64,000 bases of DNA from an uncultured Polaribacter sp. (lineage in GTDB: Bacteria > Bacteroidota > Bacteroidia > Flavobacteriales > Flavobacteriaceae), in NCBI RefSeq assembly GCF_947501385.1, contig NZ_CANMVP010000002.1, positions 186,001-250,000 on the forward strand, in the 5' to 3' direction. Shown here piece after piece: positions 25,108 through 35,053 of this stretch (the stretch's first letter is position 1; the number at the start of each line of letters is the position of its first letter). The notes below the pieces were generated by a model that worked only from the letters and a program-made list of their open reading frames with translations, ran no database searches and was not told where the DNA came from. Made by a program: the position numbers and the translations under genes.

Positions 25108-28100
25108 ATGAGTATTTTAAATTCAGTAATTAAACTTTTTGTAGGAGACAAACAGCAAAAAGATTTAAAAATTTTACAACCCGTTGTAGAAGACGTAAAG
25201 AAATTTGAAGCAGCATTTTCTAAACTTTCTAATGATGAATTAAGAGCAAAAACATTAGAGTTTAAAGAAAGAATTAAAACAGCTACCAAAGAATTTGATG
25301 ATAAAATTATCGCTCTAGAAGAAGAAGCTGTAGAAGCAAACATCGATAGAAAAGAAGATATTTATACTGAAATTGATGCTTTAAAAGATGAAGCCTACAA
25401 AGTTTCTGAAGACACATTATTAGAAATAATGCCCGAAGCTTTCGCAGTAGTTAAAGAAACTGCAAAACGTTTTGTAGAGAACGAAGAAATCGAAGTAACA
25501 GCTACTTCTTTTGATAGAGAATTATCTGGAGAAAGAGATCATATTTCTTTAGAAGGCGACAAAGCATTTTGGGCAAACTCTTGGGATGCAGCAGGAAAAC
25601 CTGTTACTTGGGACATGGTGCATTACGATGTACAGTTAATTGGTGGTTCTGTTTTGCACCAAGGTAAAGTTGCAGAAATGATGACTGGTGAAGGAAAAAC
25701 CTTAGTTTCTACTTTACCCGTTTATTTAAATGCGTTAACAGGAAACGGCGTGCATTTAGTAACGGTAAATGATTATTTGGCAAAACGTGATAAAGCGTGG
25801 ATGGGACCTATTTTTGAGTTTCATGGTTTTACTACAGATTGTATCGATTACCACCAACCAAATTCAGACGCTCGAAGAAAAGCATACAATGCAGACATCA
25901 CTTATGGAACAAATAACGAATTTGGTTTTGATTATTTACGTGATAATATGGCAAGTTCTAAAGACGATTTGGTACAACGCCCACCAAACTATGCCATTAT
26001 CGATGAAGTAGATTCTGTTTTAATTGATGATGCAAGAACTCCGTTAATTATCTCGGGGCCAGTTCCTCAAGGAGATAGACATGAATTTAACGAATTAAAA
26101 CCTTTAGTAAGCGATTTAGTTGCGATACAAAGTAAATATTTAATTGGCGTTTTGGCAGAAGCCAAAAAACTAATCGCAAATGGAGATACCAAAGAAGGTG
26201 GTTTTCAATTGTTAAGAGTTTATAGAGGTTTGCCTAAAAACAAAGCACTAATCAAGTTTCTATCTCAAGAAGGAATCAAACAAATTCTTCAAAAGACAGA
26301 AAATTATTACATGCAAGACAATAACAAATTAATGCCAGAAGTAGATGAAGCTTTGTGGTTTGTTATTGAAGAAAAAAACAATCAAATTGATTTAACCGAT
26401 AAAGGAATCGCACATTTATCAGAAAAAACCGACAATGATAATTTCTTCGTTTTACCAGATATTGGTGTAAAAATTGGTGAAATTGATAGCGCTGAGATTT
26501 CAAAAGAAGAAAAAGCAAAACAAAAAGAAGAATTATACAAAGACTTCAGTATAAAAAGTGAGCGTATTCACACCATGAATCAGCTTTTAAAAGCATACAC
26601 TGTTTTTGAAAAAGATGTGGAATATGTGGTGATGGAAAACAAAGTAATGATTGTTGATGAACAAACCGGTCGTATCATGGATGGTCGCCGTTATTCAGAC
26701 GGTTTACACCAAGCCATTGAAGCAAAAGAGAACGTAAAAATTGAAGATGCTACGCAAACTTTCGCAACCGTAACATTACAGAATTACTTTAGAATGTATC
26801 GCAAACTTTCCGGGATGACAGGTACTGCGATTACAGAAGCTGGTGAATTGTGGGAAATCTACAAATTAGATGTTGTAGAAATTCCTACAAATAAACCCAT
26901 TCAAAGAGACGATAAAGAAGACTTAGTATACAAAACTGCACGTGAAAAATACAATGCAGTAATAGAAGATATTGTAAAGTTAGTGGCAGAAAATCGTCCT
27001 GTTTTAGTCGGTACCACTTCTGTAGAAATATCCGAATTATTAGGTAGAATGTTGCAAATGCGTAAAATTCCTCATAATATTTTAAATGCAAAATTACACA
27101 AGCGTGAAGCAGATGTTGTTGCAGAAGCAGGTAAATCTGGTGTAGTAACCATTGCAACCAACATGGCTGGTCGTGGAACAGATATTAAGCTTTCACCAGA
27201 AGTTAAAGATGCTGGTGGTTTGGCAATTATTGGTACAGAAAGACATGATTCTCGAAGAGTAGATAGACAGTTAAGAGGGCGTGCAGGAAGACAAGGTGAT
27301 GTTGGTTCTACACAATTCTACGTTGCTTTAGATGACAATTTAATGCGTCTTTTTGGTTCTGATAGAATTGCAAAAATGATGGATAGAATGGGATTAAAAG
27401 AAGGCGAAGTTATTCAGCATTCTATGATTTCTAAATCTATTGAAAGAGCACAAAAGAAAGTGGAAGAGAATAACTTTGGTATCAGAAAACGTCTATTAGA
27501 ATATGATGATATTATGAACTCGCAACGTGAGTTTGTCTATAAAAGAAGACGTAATGCTTTAGATGGTAAACGTTTGCAAGTAGATATTGCAAATATGATT
27601 TATGATACTTGCGAATCTATCATCAATGGTAACAAAGCCCTTAAAGATTTTCAAAACTTTGAATTTGAACTGATTCGTTTTTCTTCAATGACTTCTCCTT
27701 TTTCTGAAGAAGAATTTGAGAAAATGTCTGAAAAAGAATTGGCAGATAAATTGTATGATATTGTTTCTGCACACTATAAAAACAAGATCGAAAGAAATGC
27801 CGTTTTAGCATATCCGGTGATTAAAGATGTCTTTGAAAATGAAGGTGATAGATATGAGCGAATTGTAGTTCCTTTTACAGACGGAATAAAATCTCTGCAA
27901 GTAGTTACAAATCTTAAAGAAGCCTATGAAAGTGAAGGAAAAAGTTTGGTCACAGACTTCGAGAAAAATATTACGTTAGCAATTATAGATGAAAATTGGA
28001 AAGAGCATTTACGTAAAATGGACGAGTTAAAACAGTCTGTTCAAAATGCCTCTTACGAACAAAAAGACCCTTTGTTAATTTACAAGTTTGAAGCTTTTGA

Positions 28101-28449
28101 ATTATTTAAGAAAACAGTCGACGAAATTAACAAAGAAGTATTGTCTTTCTTATTTAAAGGAGAATTGCCAACACAAGATTCAAATCAAATTTCTGAAGCT
28201 AGAGATCAAAGAAGAGAGCGTTTAAATACAAGTAAAGCAGCCGTACAAAACTCTAGTGAACAAGCTATCTCTAGCTCTCGTCAGCAACAACAAGAACCGG
28301 TTGAAACCATCGTGAGAGAACAGCCAAAAATTGGTAGAAACGAACGTATTACTATTAAAAATGTAATGAGTGGTGAAGAAAAAGAAGTGAAATTTAAACA
28401 AGCCATTCCTTTGATTGAAAAAGGAGAATGGGTTTTAGTGAATAAGTAA
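25108..28449 (+). CDS. secA: Preprotein translocase ATPase SecA
   Basis: 1113 residues. SecA binds the SecYEG channel and drives export of unfolded proteins with ATP. Visible: Walker A MTGEGKT (192-198), the DEAD-like [21 protein letters not shown], the helicase segment [11 protein letters not shown], and [13 protein letters not shown] with [21 protein letters not shown]. It is about 200 residues longer than E. coli SecA. Extra length lies near the N-terminus and in a region after the DEVD box, as usual in Bacteroidota. The C-terminal zinc/SecB-binding Cys motif is missing; the chain ends in [10 protein letters not shown]. The gene has its own leader. Confidence 0.97.
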   Translation: MSILNSVIKLFVGDKQQKDLKILQPVVEDVKKFEAAFSKLSNDELRAKTLEFKERIKTATKEFDDKIIALEEEAVEANIDRKEDIYTEIDALKDEAYKVSEDTLLEIMPEAFAVVKETAKRFVENEEIEVTATSFDRELSGERDHISLEGDKAFWANSWDAAGKPVTWDMVHYDVQLIGGSVLHQGKVAEMMTGEGKTLVSTLPVYLNALTGNGVHLVTVNDYLAKRDKAWMGPIFEFHGFTTDCIDYHQPNSDARRKAYNADITYGTNNEFGFDYLRDNMASSKDDLVQRPPNYAIIDEVDSVLIDDARTPLIISGPVPQGDRHEFNELKPLVSDLVAIQSKYLIGVLAEAKKLIANGDTKEGGFQLLRVYRGLPKNKALIKFLSQEGIKQILQKTENYYMQDNNKLMPEVDEALWFVIEEKNNQIDLTDKGIAHLSEKTDNDNFFVLPDIGVKIGEIDSAEISKEEKAKQKEELYKDFSIKSERIHTMNQLLKAYTVFEKDVEYVVMENKVMIVDEQTGRIMDGRRYSDGLHQAIEAKENVKIEDATQTFATVTLQNYFRMYRKLSGMTGTAITEAGELWEIYKLDVVEIPTNKPIQRDDKEDLVYKTAREKYNAVIEDIVKLVAENRPVLVGTTSVEISELLGRMLQMRKIPHNILNAKLHKREADVVAEAGKSGVVTIATNMAGRGTDIKLSPEVKDAGGLAIIGTERHDSRRVDRQLRGRAGRQGDVGSTQFYVALDDNLMRLFGSDRIAKMMDRMGLKEGEVIQHSMISKSIERAQKKVEENNFGIRKRLLEYDDIMNSQREFVYKRRRNALDGKRLQVDIANMIYDTCESIINGNKALKDFQNFEFELIRFSSMTSPFSEEEFEKMSEKELADKLYDIVSAHYKNKIERNAVLAYPVIKDVFENEGDRYERIVVPFTDGIKSLQVVTNLKEAYESEGKSLVTDFEKNITLAIIDENWKEHLRKMDELKQSVQNASYEQKDPLLIYKFEAFELFKKTVDEINKEVLSFLFKGELPTQDSNQISEARDQRRERLNTSKAAVQNSSEQAISSSRQQQQEPVETIVREQPKIGRNERITIKNVMSGEEKEVKFKQAIPLIEKGEWVLVNK

Positions 28450-28461
28450 AATATTTTTATC

Positions 28462-28527
28462 TGTCATTCCTGTGACAACAGGAATCCATAATAGTCAAAT
28501 TTAGATTCCTGTTTTCACAGGAATGAC
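28462..28527. repeat. Paired ATTCCTGT palindromes (dispersed repeat)
   Basis: Two small hairpins, ATTCCTGT-GACA-ACAGGAAT and ATTCCTGT-TTTC-ACAGGAAT, lie head to head, and the outer ends GTCATTCC and GGAATGAC are also inverted. Fragments of the same unit occur at 33328-33339 (GGCAGGAATGACA) and 38290-38310. Confidence 0.7.
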
Positions 28528-28551
28528 GAAACGTTTAAAAATTATATCATA

Positions 28552-28590
28552 AAAAATCCGTTTAGAAAATTTCTAAACGGATTTTTAAAC
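28552..28590. terminator. Bidirectional terminator after secA
   Basis: AAAAATCCGTTTAGAAA (28552-28568) is the exact complement of TTTCTAAACGGATTTTT (28570-28586). It lies between secA and the convergent DUF4097-like gene. Confidence 0.88.
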
Positions 28591-28605
28591 TAACTCAAAT
28601 AATTT

Positions 28606-29610
28606 TTATTTTTTCCTCAAATAAATATTCCCCAAACCTGCATTCAACTTCATTGTTACTTTCCCTGAATTTAATTTTAATTTCATTTTTTGCAAGCCTT
28701 CCACTTCCTTTTCATCTTGCACATTAAAATCAATATCACTAAAAATATCACTTGCGGTTGCATCTAAATTTAAACTAGAATTAGAAGGAATTGTAATGTC
28801 TATAAAACCATTGTTAGAATACACAGAGTATAATTTCCTAGGTGTTTTTTTATCGAATTCAATGGTTATGTTTCCTCCTATTGAATTGATAGAAACAGGC
28901 CCCGTAACATCTACTAAACGCATGTTATTTAAAGAAGTTGATATTTCTACTTCACCATTAAAATTAGATAAAGAGGAAGCTTTAGAATTGAAGAAAACAT
29001 ATTTTCTTGTATTTTCTTTTTCCTTTTTACAGCCATTTGTTTCCCAGTTCAATTTTAAAGTATTCGGAATTTTAATCTCATACTGCTCGTTTGCAATCAT
29101 AACATATTGATTTTCTGTATCGTCTTTAAAAACCAATTCATCTCCAATTCTCTCAATGATAAAATATATGCCTAATTCTTTATTTTCATTCTCTTTACCT
29201 AACTTCTTTAATCCTTTTTTACGATTGCTATCTGTACTATAAATAATAAAATTATTTTTTTCTGTACTATCTAAAACCCTTCCAAATCCTCTATATAATT
29301 TATTCATTCGAGTCGAATCAGTTCTTACTTGGTAATTGATAGAAGAACTAATAGCAGACCCTTTCAACCTTTTTCCTGTTCCTACTTGAGGATACCTTAA
29401 ATTGTTCCGACTTCTAAAAAAATGACTCGTGCTTTTATCATGAATGCTTTTAATGATGACTTCATCACCGTCATAACCTTTTACCGAAAAGTTTTTAGAC
29501 GAACAGATTTTTAAAGTTCCTTTGTTAAATTTTATCTTTTTCTCTTGTGCATTGACGTTTAAAAACGAAAATGCAATTGCTAAAATGAATGTATATTTTA
29601 AATTTTTCAT
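28606..29610 (-). CDS. Exported DUF4097-like beta-helix protein
   Basis: 334 residues with a signal peptide (MKNLKYTFILAIAFSFLNVNAQ). The C-terminal half shows the short repeating strands of DUF4097/adhesin-like proteins (YSVYSNNGFIDITIPSNSS, then LDATASDIFSDIDFNVQDEK and KLNSGKVTMKLNAGLGNIYL). No catalytic residues are recognised. It is the third gene of a tight set after an ECF sigma factor and a HEAT-repeat membrane protein (four bases after the latter), so it may be an envelope output or sensor of that stress circuit. Periplasmic or surface location is inferred from the signal. Confidence 0.75.
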   Translation of the reverse strand: MKNLKYTFILAIAFSFLNVNAQEKKIKFNKGTLKICSSKNFSVKGYDGDEVIIKSIHDKSTSHFFRSRNNLRYPQVGTGKRLKGSAISSSINYQVRTDSTRMNKLYRGFGRVLDSTEKNNFIIYSTDSNRKKGLKKLGKENENKELGIYFIIERIGDELVFKDDTENQYVMIANEQYEIKIPNTLKLNWETNGCKKEKENTRKYVFFNSKASSLSNFNGEVEISTSLNNMRLVDVTGPVSINSIGGNITIEFDKKTPRKLYSVYSNNGFIDITIPSNSSLNLDATASDIFSDIDFNVQDEKEVEGLQKMKLKLNSGKVTMKLNAGLGNIYLRKK

Positions 29611-29614
29611 GTTG

Positions 29615-30226
29615 TTATTGGTTTATTTCTACCATAGCTAAAGTTGCATTGTTCTTTACTATTGGATAGGTTTGTTCATTATTTATGATCTTTTCAAGAG
29701 GTTTTCGTGCACGATTTTCCCTTAAAATGCTCAATGCTTTTATCAATTTAATTTGTACTAGTGGTGTTGTTTCGTTTTCTAAAGCTGTTATTAAATTCTT
29801 TCTTATTTTTTCATTCGACGGAAATTTTAAAAGTGCATCTACCGTTGCAATTTTTACATTTGCATTTTCGTCTTTGTGTAAAATGGTAAGCAATCTATTG
29901 ATGATTTTCTCGTCTTCTTTTTCATACTCATCATTAAATTTATAGACACCTTCTAATCTTTTTCCAGCAGAATCTGCATTTAAATTGGCTAACAATGCTG
30001 TTTTATCATTATGAGATACTTCAGAATTTTGAACCCAAAAAAGTGAGGCAATGATCACTGCAAAGCAAGCTGCAACAGCAATGTATTTTAAATAATAGAC
30101 TGTCTGTTTTTTTGGTGGATGTAATTTTTCCTTCAACAACTTCTCAAAAGCAACTGTTGCTTTATTAGGCATTTTTTCTTCTCGAAAAGATGCTTTGTTT
30201 TTTTGTATGAATTCTTCTAATTTCAT
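29615..30226 (-). CDS. Single-pass membrane protein with HEAT repeats, likely anti-sigma factor
   Basis: 203 residues: a cytoplasmic N-terminus of about 43 residues, one membrane helix at about 46-66 (YIAVAACFAVIIASLFWV), and a periplasmic domain with HEAT-like repeats (IINRLLTILHKDENANVKIA, then VDALLKFPSNEKIRKNLITA). The start overlaps the sigma stop in an ATGA arrangement, so the two are translationally coupled. Topology and coupling are those of a membrane anti-sigma factor, though no zinc-binding HxxxCxxC motif is present. Confidence 0.75.
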   Translation of the reverse strand: MKLEEFIQKNKASFREEKMPNKATVAFEKLLKEKLHPPKKQTVYYLKYIAVAACFAVIIASLFWVQNSEVSHNDKTALLANLNADSAGKRLEGVYKFNDEYEKEDEKIINRLLTILHKDENANVKIATVDALLKFPSNEKIRKNLITALENETTPLVQIKLIKALSILRENRARKPLEKIINNEQTYPIVKNNATLAMVEINQ

Positions 30227-30756
30227 TCTTCCTTGTTTTTTAACAACGCTAAAAGTTGCTCTTTTCCTCTTTTGTATTGGTTTCTAACCGTACTTTCTTT
30301 TAAATCTAATAAAGCTCCTATTTCTCTATGATTATACTCTTCAATCATATATAAAACAAGAATAATGCTGTATTTTTCTTTTAATTTATGGATGCATTCC
30401 TTTACAAATTCAACTGAAATAGTTGGCACTATATCATCTTCAATAAGTATATTTTCTTGTTCTAAAAGCAACGTTTCTTCCACCCAAATCATCTTTTTTT
30501 TATGCCTTACAACATCTAAAGATTTGTTTATGACTATTCTTTTTAACCAAGCTCCTAAATTGGCATCATCATCAATCTGATGTATTTTCTCAAAACCTTT
30601 TATAAAACAATCGTGTACAATATCTTCTGCTTCTTCCCTACTCTTTACGATTCTTAGAGCGCTACCAAACATCATGTTTTTATATGCATGATATACTTCC
30701 AATTGAGCGGAGTATTCATTCTTTTTACAATTTTGTATGATATTTTTCGAATTCAA
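30223..30756 (-). CDS. ECF sigma-70 factor
   Basis: 177 residues. Region 2 is at about 15-85 (SREEAEDIVHDCFIKGFEKI, then LGAWLKRIVINKSLDVVR) and region 4 at about 115-170 (YNHREIGALLDLKESTVRNQ). The start is TTG at 30754-30756; no ATG or GTG is available upstream in frame within the reasonable range. It heads an operon with a HEAT-repeat membrane protein and an exported beta-rich protein. It is a separate lineage from the factor at 4435-4929. Confidence 0.88.
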   Translation of the reverse strand: MNSKNIIQNCKKNEYSAQLEVYHAYKNMMFGSALRIVKSREEAEDIVHDCFIKGFEKIHQIDDDANLGAWLKRIVINKSLDVVRHKKKMIWVEETLLLEQENILIEDDIVPTISVEFVKECIHKLKEKYSIILVLYMIEEYNHREIGALLDLKESTVRNQYKRGKEQLLALLKNKEE

Positions 30757-31002
30757 AAAAAGCTTGGTTGGTTTTCTCTTACAATATAAGAACGTAAAAG
30801 TTTTAAAAGTGTCTCAAAAAAATTTGTTTTATTTTGATTTTGTATTTCTGAAAGCTAGCTGTGACAGGAAAGTGGGCTTTTTCAAGCTTTCAAAATTTTG
30901 GTAAAAAAATCACTCAATTAAAAAATATGATCATTTTAAATAAATGAAGAGCTAAAAACACGCAGTATGTTTTCTTATTTTGCGTAGAAGTAAAAAAACA
31001 AA
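30757..31002. other. Spacer upstream of the second ECF sigma operon
   Basis: No gene is seen in about 245 bases. Before the sigma start, read on the minus strand, AAACTTTTACGTTCTTATATTG has no TAnnTTTG box and could hold an autoregulated ECF promoter instead, but no minus-35/minus-10 pair can be assigned with confidence. Confidence 0.5.
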
Positions 31003-31035
31003 AACCCGTTCTGAAGATTTCAAAACGGGTTCTAA
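30995..31035 (-). terminator. Terminator after folE
   Basis: AACCCGTT (31003-31010) pairs with AACGGGTT (31024-31031), with inner pairing TGAA/TTCA; on the minus strand it is followed by TTTTTGTTTTTTT. It lies 23 bases after the folE stop. Confidence 0.85.
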
Positions 31036-31053
31036 TAATATAAATCCTAAAGT

Positions 31054-31740
31054 TTAGAATTTTGTATCCATTTGTAAATATTGTAAAAATTCTTTTCTAG
31101 TTGTTTTCTCTTTAAACTTCCCTCCAAATTCTGAAGTTACTGTAGAACTCTCGATGTCTTTAATTCCTCTTGAATTTACACATAAATGCTTTGCGTCAAT
31201 AACACAGGCCACATCTTGTGTTCCTAAAGCCTCTTGCATTGCTTGCACAATTTGCATGGTTAAACGCTCTTGTACTTGTGGTCTTTTAGAAAAATACTCT
31301 ACAATTCTATTCATTTTAGAAAGCCCAATTACCTTTCCACCAGAAATATAAGCAACATGTGCTTTTCCAATAATTGGTAATAAATGATGCTCGCAGGTAG
31401 AATACACCACGATGTTCTTTTCTACCAACATTTCACCATAATTATAATTATTGTCAAACGTAGATGGTTTTGGCATATTTTTAGGGTTTAAACCCATAAA
31501 CATTTCATTTACAAAAGCTTTGGCAACTCTTTTAGGCGTCCCCTGCATGCTATCATCCGTTAGATCCATTCCTAAAGTGATCAAGATTTCTTTTACACTT
31601 TCTTGGATTCTATTAATTTTTTCTTCATCAGAAATATCAAAAGCATCGTCTCTCACTGGATTTTGAGCAGAAGTTGCCACGTGGTTTTCACCTATTTCGT
31701 CAATTCTTTCGTCATTCATTTTGCTGTTCAGTTCAAACAT
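31054..31740 (-). CDS. folE: GTP cyclohydrolase I
   Basis: 228 residues. It opens the GTP ring to dihydroneopterin triphosphate, the first step to folate and other pterins. Zinc ligands Cys116, His119 (YSTCEHHLLP) and Cys187 (KHLCVNSRG) are all present, with the signature VIGLSKMNRIVEYFSKRPQVQERL split over residues 138-160. The decamer-forming core is complete. A candidate TAAATTTG minus-7 box stands 21 bases upstream. A terminator follows, so it is probably a single-gene unit. Confidence 0.96.
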   Translation of the reverse strand: MFELNSKMNDERIDEIGENHVATSAQNPVRDDAFDISDEEKINRIQESVKEILITLGMDLTDDSMQGTPKRVAKAFVNEMFMGLNPKNMPKPSTFDNNYNYGEMLVEKNIVVYSTCEHHLLPIIGKAHVAYISGGKVIGLSKMNRIVEYFSKRPQVQERLTMQIVQAMQEALGTQDVACVIDAKHLCVNSRGIKDIESSTVTSEFGGKFKEKTTRKEFLQYLQMDTKF

Positions 31741-31760
31741 TTCAATCGTTTATTAAAGTG

Positions 31761-31768
31761 CAAATTTA
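31761..31768 (-). promoter_or_regulatory. Minus-7 box of folE
   Basis: TAAATTTG on the minus strand fits TAnnTTTG and ends 20 bases before the folE ATG. Confidence 0.5.
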
Positions 31769-31898
31769 CGGGTTTACAATGTATTATTATAATTTTTGCA
31801 TCAATTATAATTATACTTCAATAAACTTCGGCAAGCTTAATTACAACATCTAGAATGTTCATTATACGAACCTCTACCTGTCCCGATATTTTGAAAGA

Positions 31899-33263
31899 CT
31901 ATTTTAATTTCGCTATTAATTCTGATAATGAACAATTTGTTTGCTCGCCAGAAACCATATTTTTTAAGGTAAATTCTTGTTTTTCTATTTCTTCCGACCC
32001 CACAATAACAACAAATTCAATTTTACGCTTGTTCGCATAATTCATCTGTTTTTTCATTTTTGCGGCATCCGGAAATAATTCTGATTTGATATGCTGTTTT
32101 CTCAATTTAGAAATTGCTTTCATTGCATACATTGCTTCTTCTTCACCAAAATTCACAAAGAGTACTTTTGGTTTTGGCAAATCGACCGTTTTAAACAGAC
32201 CTAATTCCTCTAACACCAAATAAATTCTATCCAATCCGAATGAAATTCCAACACCCGAAACGTCTTTTAAACCAAAAATGCCTGTTAAATCGTCATATCT
32301 TCCGCCACCACCAATAGAACCCATTTTTACGCCTTCTGGTGCAGCAACTTCAAAAATGGCACCTGTGTAATAGTTTAAACCTCTTGCTAAGGTTACATCT
32401 ACTTCTAAATTAGTAGATTTTAATTCCAATTCTGAAATTGAACGAATTACAAAACGTAATTCTTCTACGCCTTTTTTTCCTTCTTCGGAAGTTTGCAACA
32501 TACTTTCTAAAGAAGCTAATTTCTCTACATTAGATCCTGAAAAATCAAACAAAGGTTGTACTTTTTCAATCGCATTTGCTGTAATTCCTTTAGCAAGCAT
32601 TTCTTTGACAACACCTTCTTTACCAATTTTATCTAACTTGTCTAGAGCGACTGTAAAATCGATGAGTTTGTCTTGCGCACCAATTACTTCTGCAATTCCA
32701 GATAGTATTTTTCTATTATTAATTTTGATGGTGGTTCCCGCCAAACCTAAATCGGTAAAAACAGTATCATACAATTGTATAAACTCTACTTCTTGCCATA
32801 AAGATGTACTGCCAACAACATCTGCATCACATTGAAAGAACTCTCTAAAACGCCCTTTTTGTGGTCTATCTGCTCTCCAAACGGGCTGAATTTGATATCT
32901 TTTAAAAGGAAAGGTAATTTCGTTTTGGTGTTGTACCACATATCTTGCAAACGGAACTGTAAGATCGTAGCGCAATGCTTTTTCGGAGATTTGAGAAGTT
33001 AGTTTTAAACTATCCTTTTCTGATAATAATTTTTCATTAGCTTTTGATAAAAAATCTCCAGAGTTTAAAATCTTAAAAATCAACCGATCCCCTTCATCAC
33101 CATATTTCCCCATTAAAGTAGAGGAGTTTTCAAAACTTGGCGTTTCAATTGGCTGAAAACCAAAAGTTTCAAAAGCCGTTTTAATCGTGTTCATAATATA
33201 CGTACGATTGGCAACTTCTGTTGGCGAAAAATCTCTGGTTCCTTTTGGGATGCTTGGTTTCAT
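31899..33263 (-). CDS. hisS: Histidyl-tRNA synthetase
   Basis: 454 residues, class II synthetase that charges tRNA-His. Motif 1 region [12 protein letters not shown] is at the N-terminus, motif 2 is around [26 protein letters not shown] (about 127-152), the histidine-specific [14 protein letters not shown] is at about 296-309, and motif 3 is [14 protein letters not shown] plus [16 protein letters not shown]. The C-terminal anticodon-binding domain follows ([14 protein letters not shown] onward). Complete and of normal length. Confidence 0.97.
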   Translation of the reverse strand: MKPSIPKGTRDFSPTEVANRTYIMNTIKTAFETFGFQPIETPSFENSSTLMGKYGDEGDRLIFKILNSGDFLSKANEKLLSEKDSLKLTSQISEKALRYDLTVPFARYVVQHQNEITFPFKRYQIQPVWRADRPQKGRFREFFQCDADVVGSTSLWQEVEFIQLYDTVFTDLGLAGTTIKINNRKILSGIAEVIGAQDKLIDFTVALDKLDKIGKEGVVKEMLAKGITANAIEKVQPLFDFSGSNVEKLASLESMLQTSEEGKKGVEELRFVIRSISELELKSTNLEVDVTLARGLNYYTGAIFEVAAPEGVKMGSIGGGGRYDDLTGIFGLKDVSGVGISFGLDRIYLVLEELGLFKTVDLPKPKVLFVNFGEEEAMYAMKAISKLRKQHIKSELFPDAAKMKKQMNYANKRKIEFVVIVGSEEIEKQEFTLKNMVSGEQTNCSLSELIAKLK

Positions 33264-33282
33264 AAATTACTGTTTTTTAATG

Positions 33283-33339
33283 TGTCTCCTCGAACGGAGT
33301 CGAGCGATTTATTAAAATCTCGACTTGGCAGGAATGACA
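33283..33339. repeat. Dispersed TGTCT/GACA-ended palindromic element, short copy
   Basis: TGTCTCCTCGAACGGAGTCG at one end resembles the start of copies at 12274-12399 and 36013-36117, while the other end, GGCAGGAATGACA, resembles the ATTCCTGT repeat at 28462-28527. It lies just upstream of hisS. It looks like a hybrid or shortened member of the repeat family. Confidence 0.55.
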
Positions 33340-33413
33340 AACACAGCAAAAAGGCAAACTTTCACAAGAGTGAAATACCTAAACGCTCTGCGCGGACAAA
33401 TATCGTGAAAAAG

Positions 33414-34358
33414 TTATAATTTTTTAGGAGTTACAAAGGTTTTATTTCGTCTTCTTAAAGAGTAAATTGTAGCATTTAATTCAAAACCTAAAAGTAAAAT
33501 AATGGCATTTAACCAAATAAAAAGCATCAATATTAAAAGTGTACCAATGGAGCCATATAGCTCATTGTATTTTGCAAATTCATTTACGTAATACCCAAAA
33601 AGATAAAATGTTAAGATTGATAAAATAGTCGTAAATACAGCTCCTGGAGAAAAGAATCCTGAATGTTTTCCTTCTTTAACACCATAATGATACAGCATAG
33701 AAACGGTCAAAAAAATCATGATTAAAAACATAAGACCTCTGGCTAACTGTATCCAAATTAAATTGTCTTCTAACCAGCCTAAAGTAACCATATCTTTTAA
33801 AACCAATTCAAAAAATATAATTAAAAGTACGGTCACCAACAGAAATAAAACAATTACAATAGAAACCAACATGGCAACAAAGTAAGATCTAAAAACGTTT
33901 CTCACTATTTTTACGTGGTACGAATATTCAAAACCACCAAAAATGGCATTCACACCATTTGTCATTAAAAAAATAGAGCCTATAAAACCAAAAGAAAGCA
34001 AACCACCGTACTGATTTTTAATAATATCTACCAACACAGAATCTACGGCATCAAAGGTTTTTGGAGGTAAAATATCTGAAATTATAGAGAGTAAACTTTC
34101 TTGAACTCCTGGTATGGGCATAAAAGGAATTAACGTTAATACAAACAACAAAAAAGGAAAAATTGCCATAAAGAAACTGTATGCAATTCCGCCTGCTCTT
34201 GTAGTGAGTGCACCTTCTATAATTCCTATAAAATACATTTCTAAAAGGTCATATAAAGACATACCTTCTAGACCAGGAACTTTCATTTTCTTCCCAGTTC
34301 TTACCAAAACATTTACGATTGGTATTTTGTCTAAATTGTCTTCTACTTCTTTTGTCAT
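33414..34358 (-). CDS. YihY/BrkB-family inner-membrane protein
   Basis: 314 residues with six hydrophobic segments (about 53-78, 110-140, 148-180, 190-215, 225-245 and 255-285). The family hallmark TTRAGGIAYSFFMAIFPFLL at about 53-72 and GIIGTLLILMLFIWL-like segment GSIGTLLILMLFIWLNAIIL near the end are clear. Once called ribonuclease BN by mistake, these proteins have an unsettled function, perhaps transport. It is well isolated from hisS by a repeat-bearing spacer. Confidence 0.9.
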   Translation of the reverse strand: MTKEVEDNLDKIPIVNVLVRTGKKMKVPGLEGMSLYDLLEMYFIGIIEGALTTRAGGIAYSFFMAIFPFLLFVLTLIPFMPIPGVQESLLSIISDILPPKTFDAVDSVLVDIIKNQYGGLLSFGFIGSIFLMTNGVNAIFGGFEYSYHVKIVRNVFRSYFVAMLVSIVIVLFLLVTVLLIIFFELVLKDMVTLGWLEDNLIWIQLARGLMFLIMIFLTVSMLYHYGVKEGKHSGFFSPGAVFTTILSILTFYLFGYYVNEFAKYNELYGSIGTLLILMLFIWLNAIILLLGFELNATIYSLRRRNKTFVTPKKL

Positions 34359-34412
34359 TGTTTGAACTACAAAGTTAAATTTAGTGGCAAAGTAACTAAG
34401 TTTTTAAAAATA

Positions 34413-34892
34413 TTATTCGATATGAATTTTATTCATCTCTAAAAAGATTCCTTTAAAAATCAATTCTTTATCATTTGTTGAAACGGAATCTTTTAAAAAT
34501 AAAAAATCAGCGCCATAAGCTAAACTTGCTAAAAGACCATATTTTGAATTGAAAACCAAAGATCTATCCTGTTCTTTACTATTTTTTGATTGGTACATTT
34601 TAAAGTTTAAACTTTTAGAGTCATAACTTTTGTCAATGTGCTGGAAAGTATCTAATTCTAAAATCAGAACATCAATTTCAGGATTATATTTTAGAAAAAT
34701 CTCTTTGACTGTATCTTTTTCGTGAAGATATTCAAAATTTATTTGGTTCTCTTTTTCATTAATACCTAATTTTAATTTTTGAACTCCCTCTTTCTGTAGC
34801 TTGTAAGAAAAAATGGGAATATTACTTTTATTTCGATCACAAGAGAACATAAAAAAACTTAATAATAGCACATAAAAACTTACTCTTTTCAT
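34413..34892 (-). CDS. Hypothetical lipoprotein
   Basis: 159 residues with a lipoprotein signal MKRVSFYVLLLSFFMFSC (lipid Cys18) and a following polar stretch DRNKSNIPIF. The body is beta-rich and shows no motif I recognise. It ends in a short hydrophilic tail (KGIFLEMNKIHIE). It is read in the same direction as yihY, 54 bases before it, so cotranscription is possible. Likely anchored in the outer membrane or facing the periplasm. Confidence 0.75.
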   Translation of the reverse strand: MKRVSFYVLLLSFFMFSCDRNKSNIPIFSYKLQKEGVQKLKLGINEKENQINFEYLHEKDTVKEIFLKYNPEIDVLILELDTFQHIDKSYDSKSLNFKMYQSKNSKEQDRSLVFNSKYGLLASLAYGADFLFLKDSVSTNDKELIFKGIFLEMNKIHIE

Positions 34893-34927
34893 TCAATACT
34901 AATTTTATATTCAGATAGCAATCCATC

Positions 34928-35033
34928 AATAGCAACACGCTAAAGCGAATTGCTATTCATGGGTGTTACGTTTATCTGCCTTTTTTTATTATTTTTCATT
35001 TTCATTTTCAGCCAGTTAAAGCTGGATGCTATT
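34928..35033. repeat. Stem-loop cluster between nadC and the lipoprotein gene
   Basis: AATAGCAA (34928-34935) pairs with TTGCTATT (34950-34957), with inner GCT/AGC pairing. A second hairpin CCAG-TTAAAG-CTGG lies near 35013-35026, and TGCTATTG at 35026-35033 repeats the first hairpin's arm. This looks like a structured dispersed repeat rather than a terminator, as no T tract follows nadC. Confidence 0.5.
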
Positions 35034-35053
35034 GAAATTTTTAAATCCTTTTT

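Noticed and set aside
30757..30850. Autoregulated ECF promoter before the second sigma gene
   Set aside because: A GACAC and an ACGTTC block are roughly spaced for such a promoter, but the match is too weak in AT-rich DNA to list as a feature.
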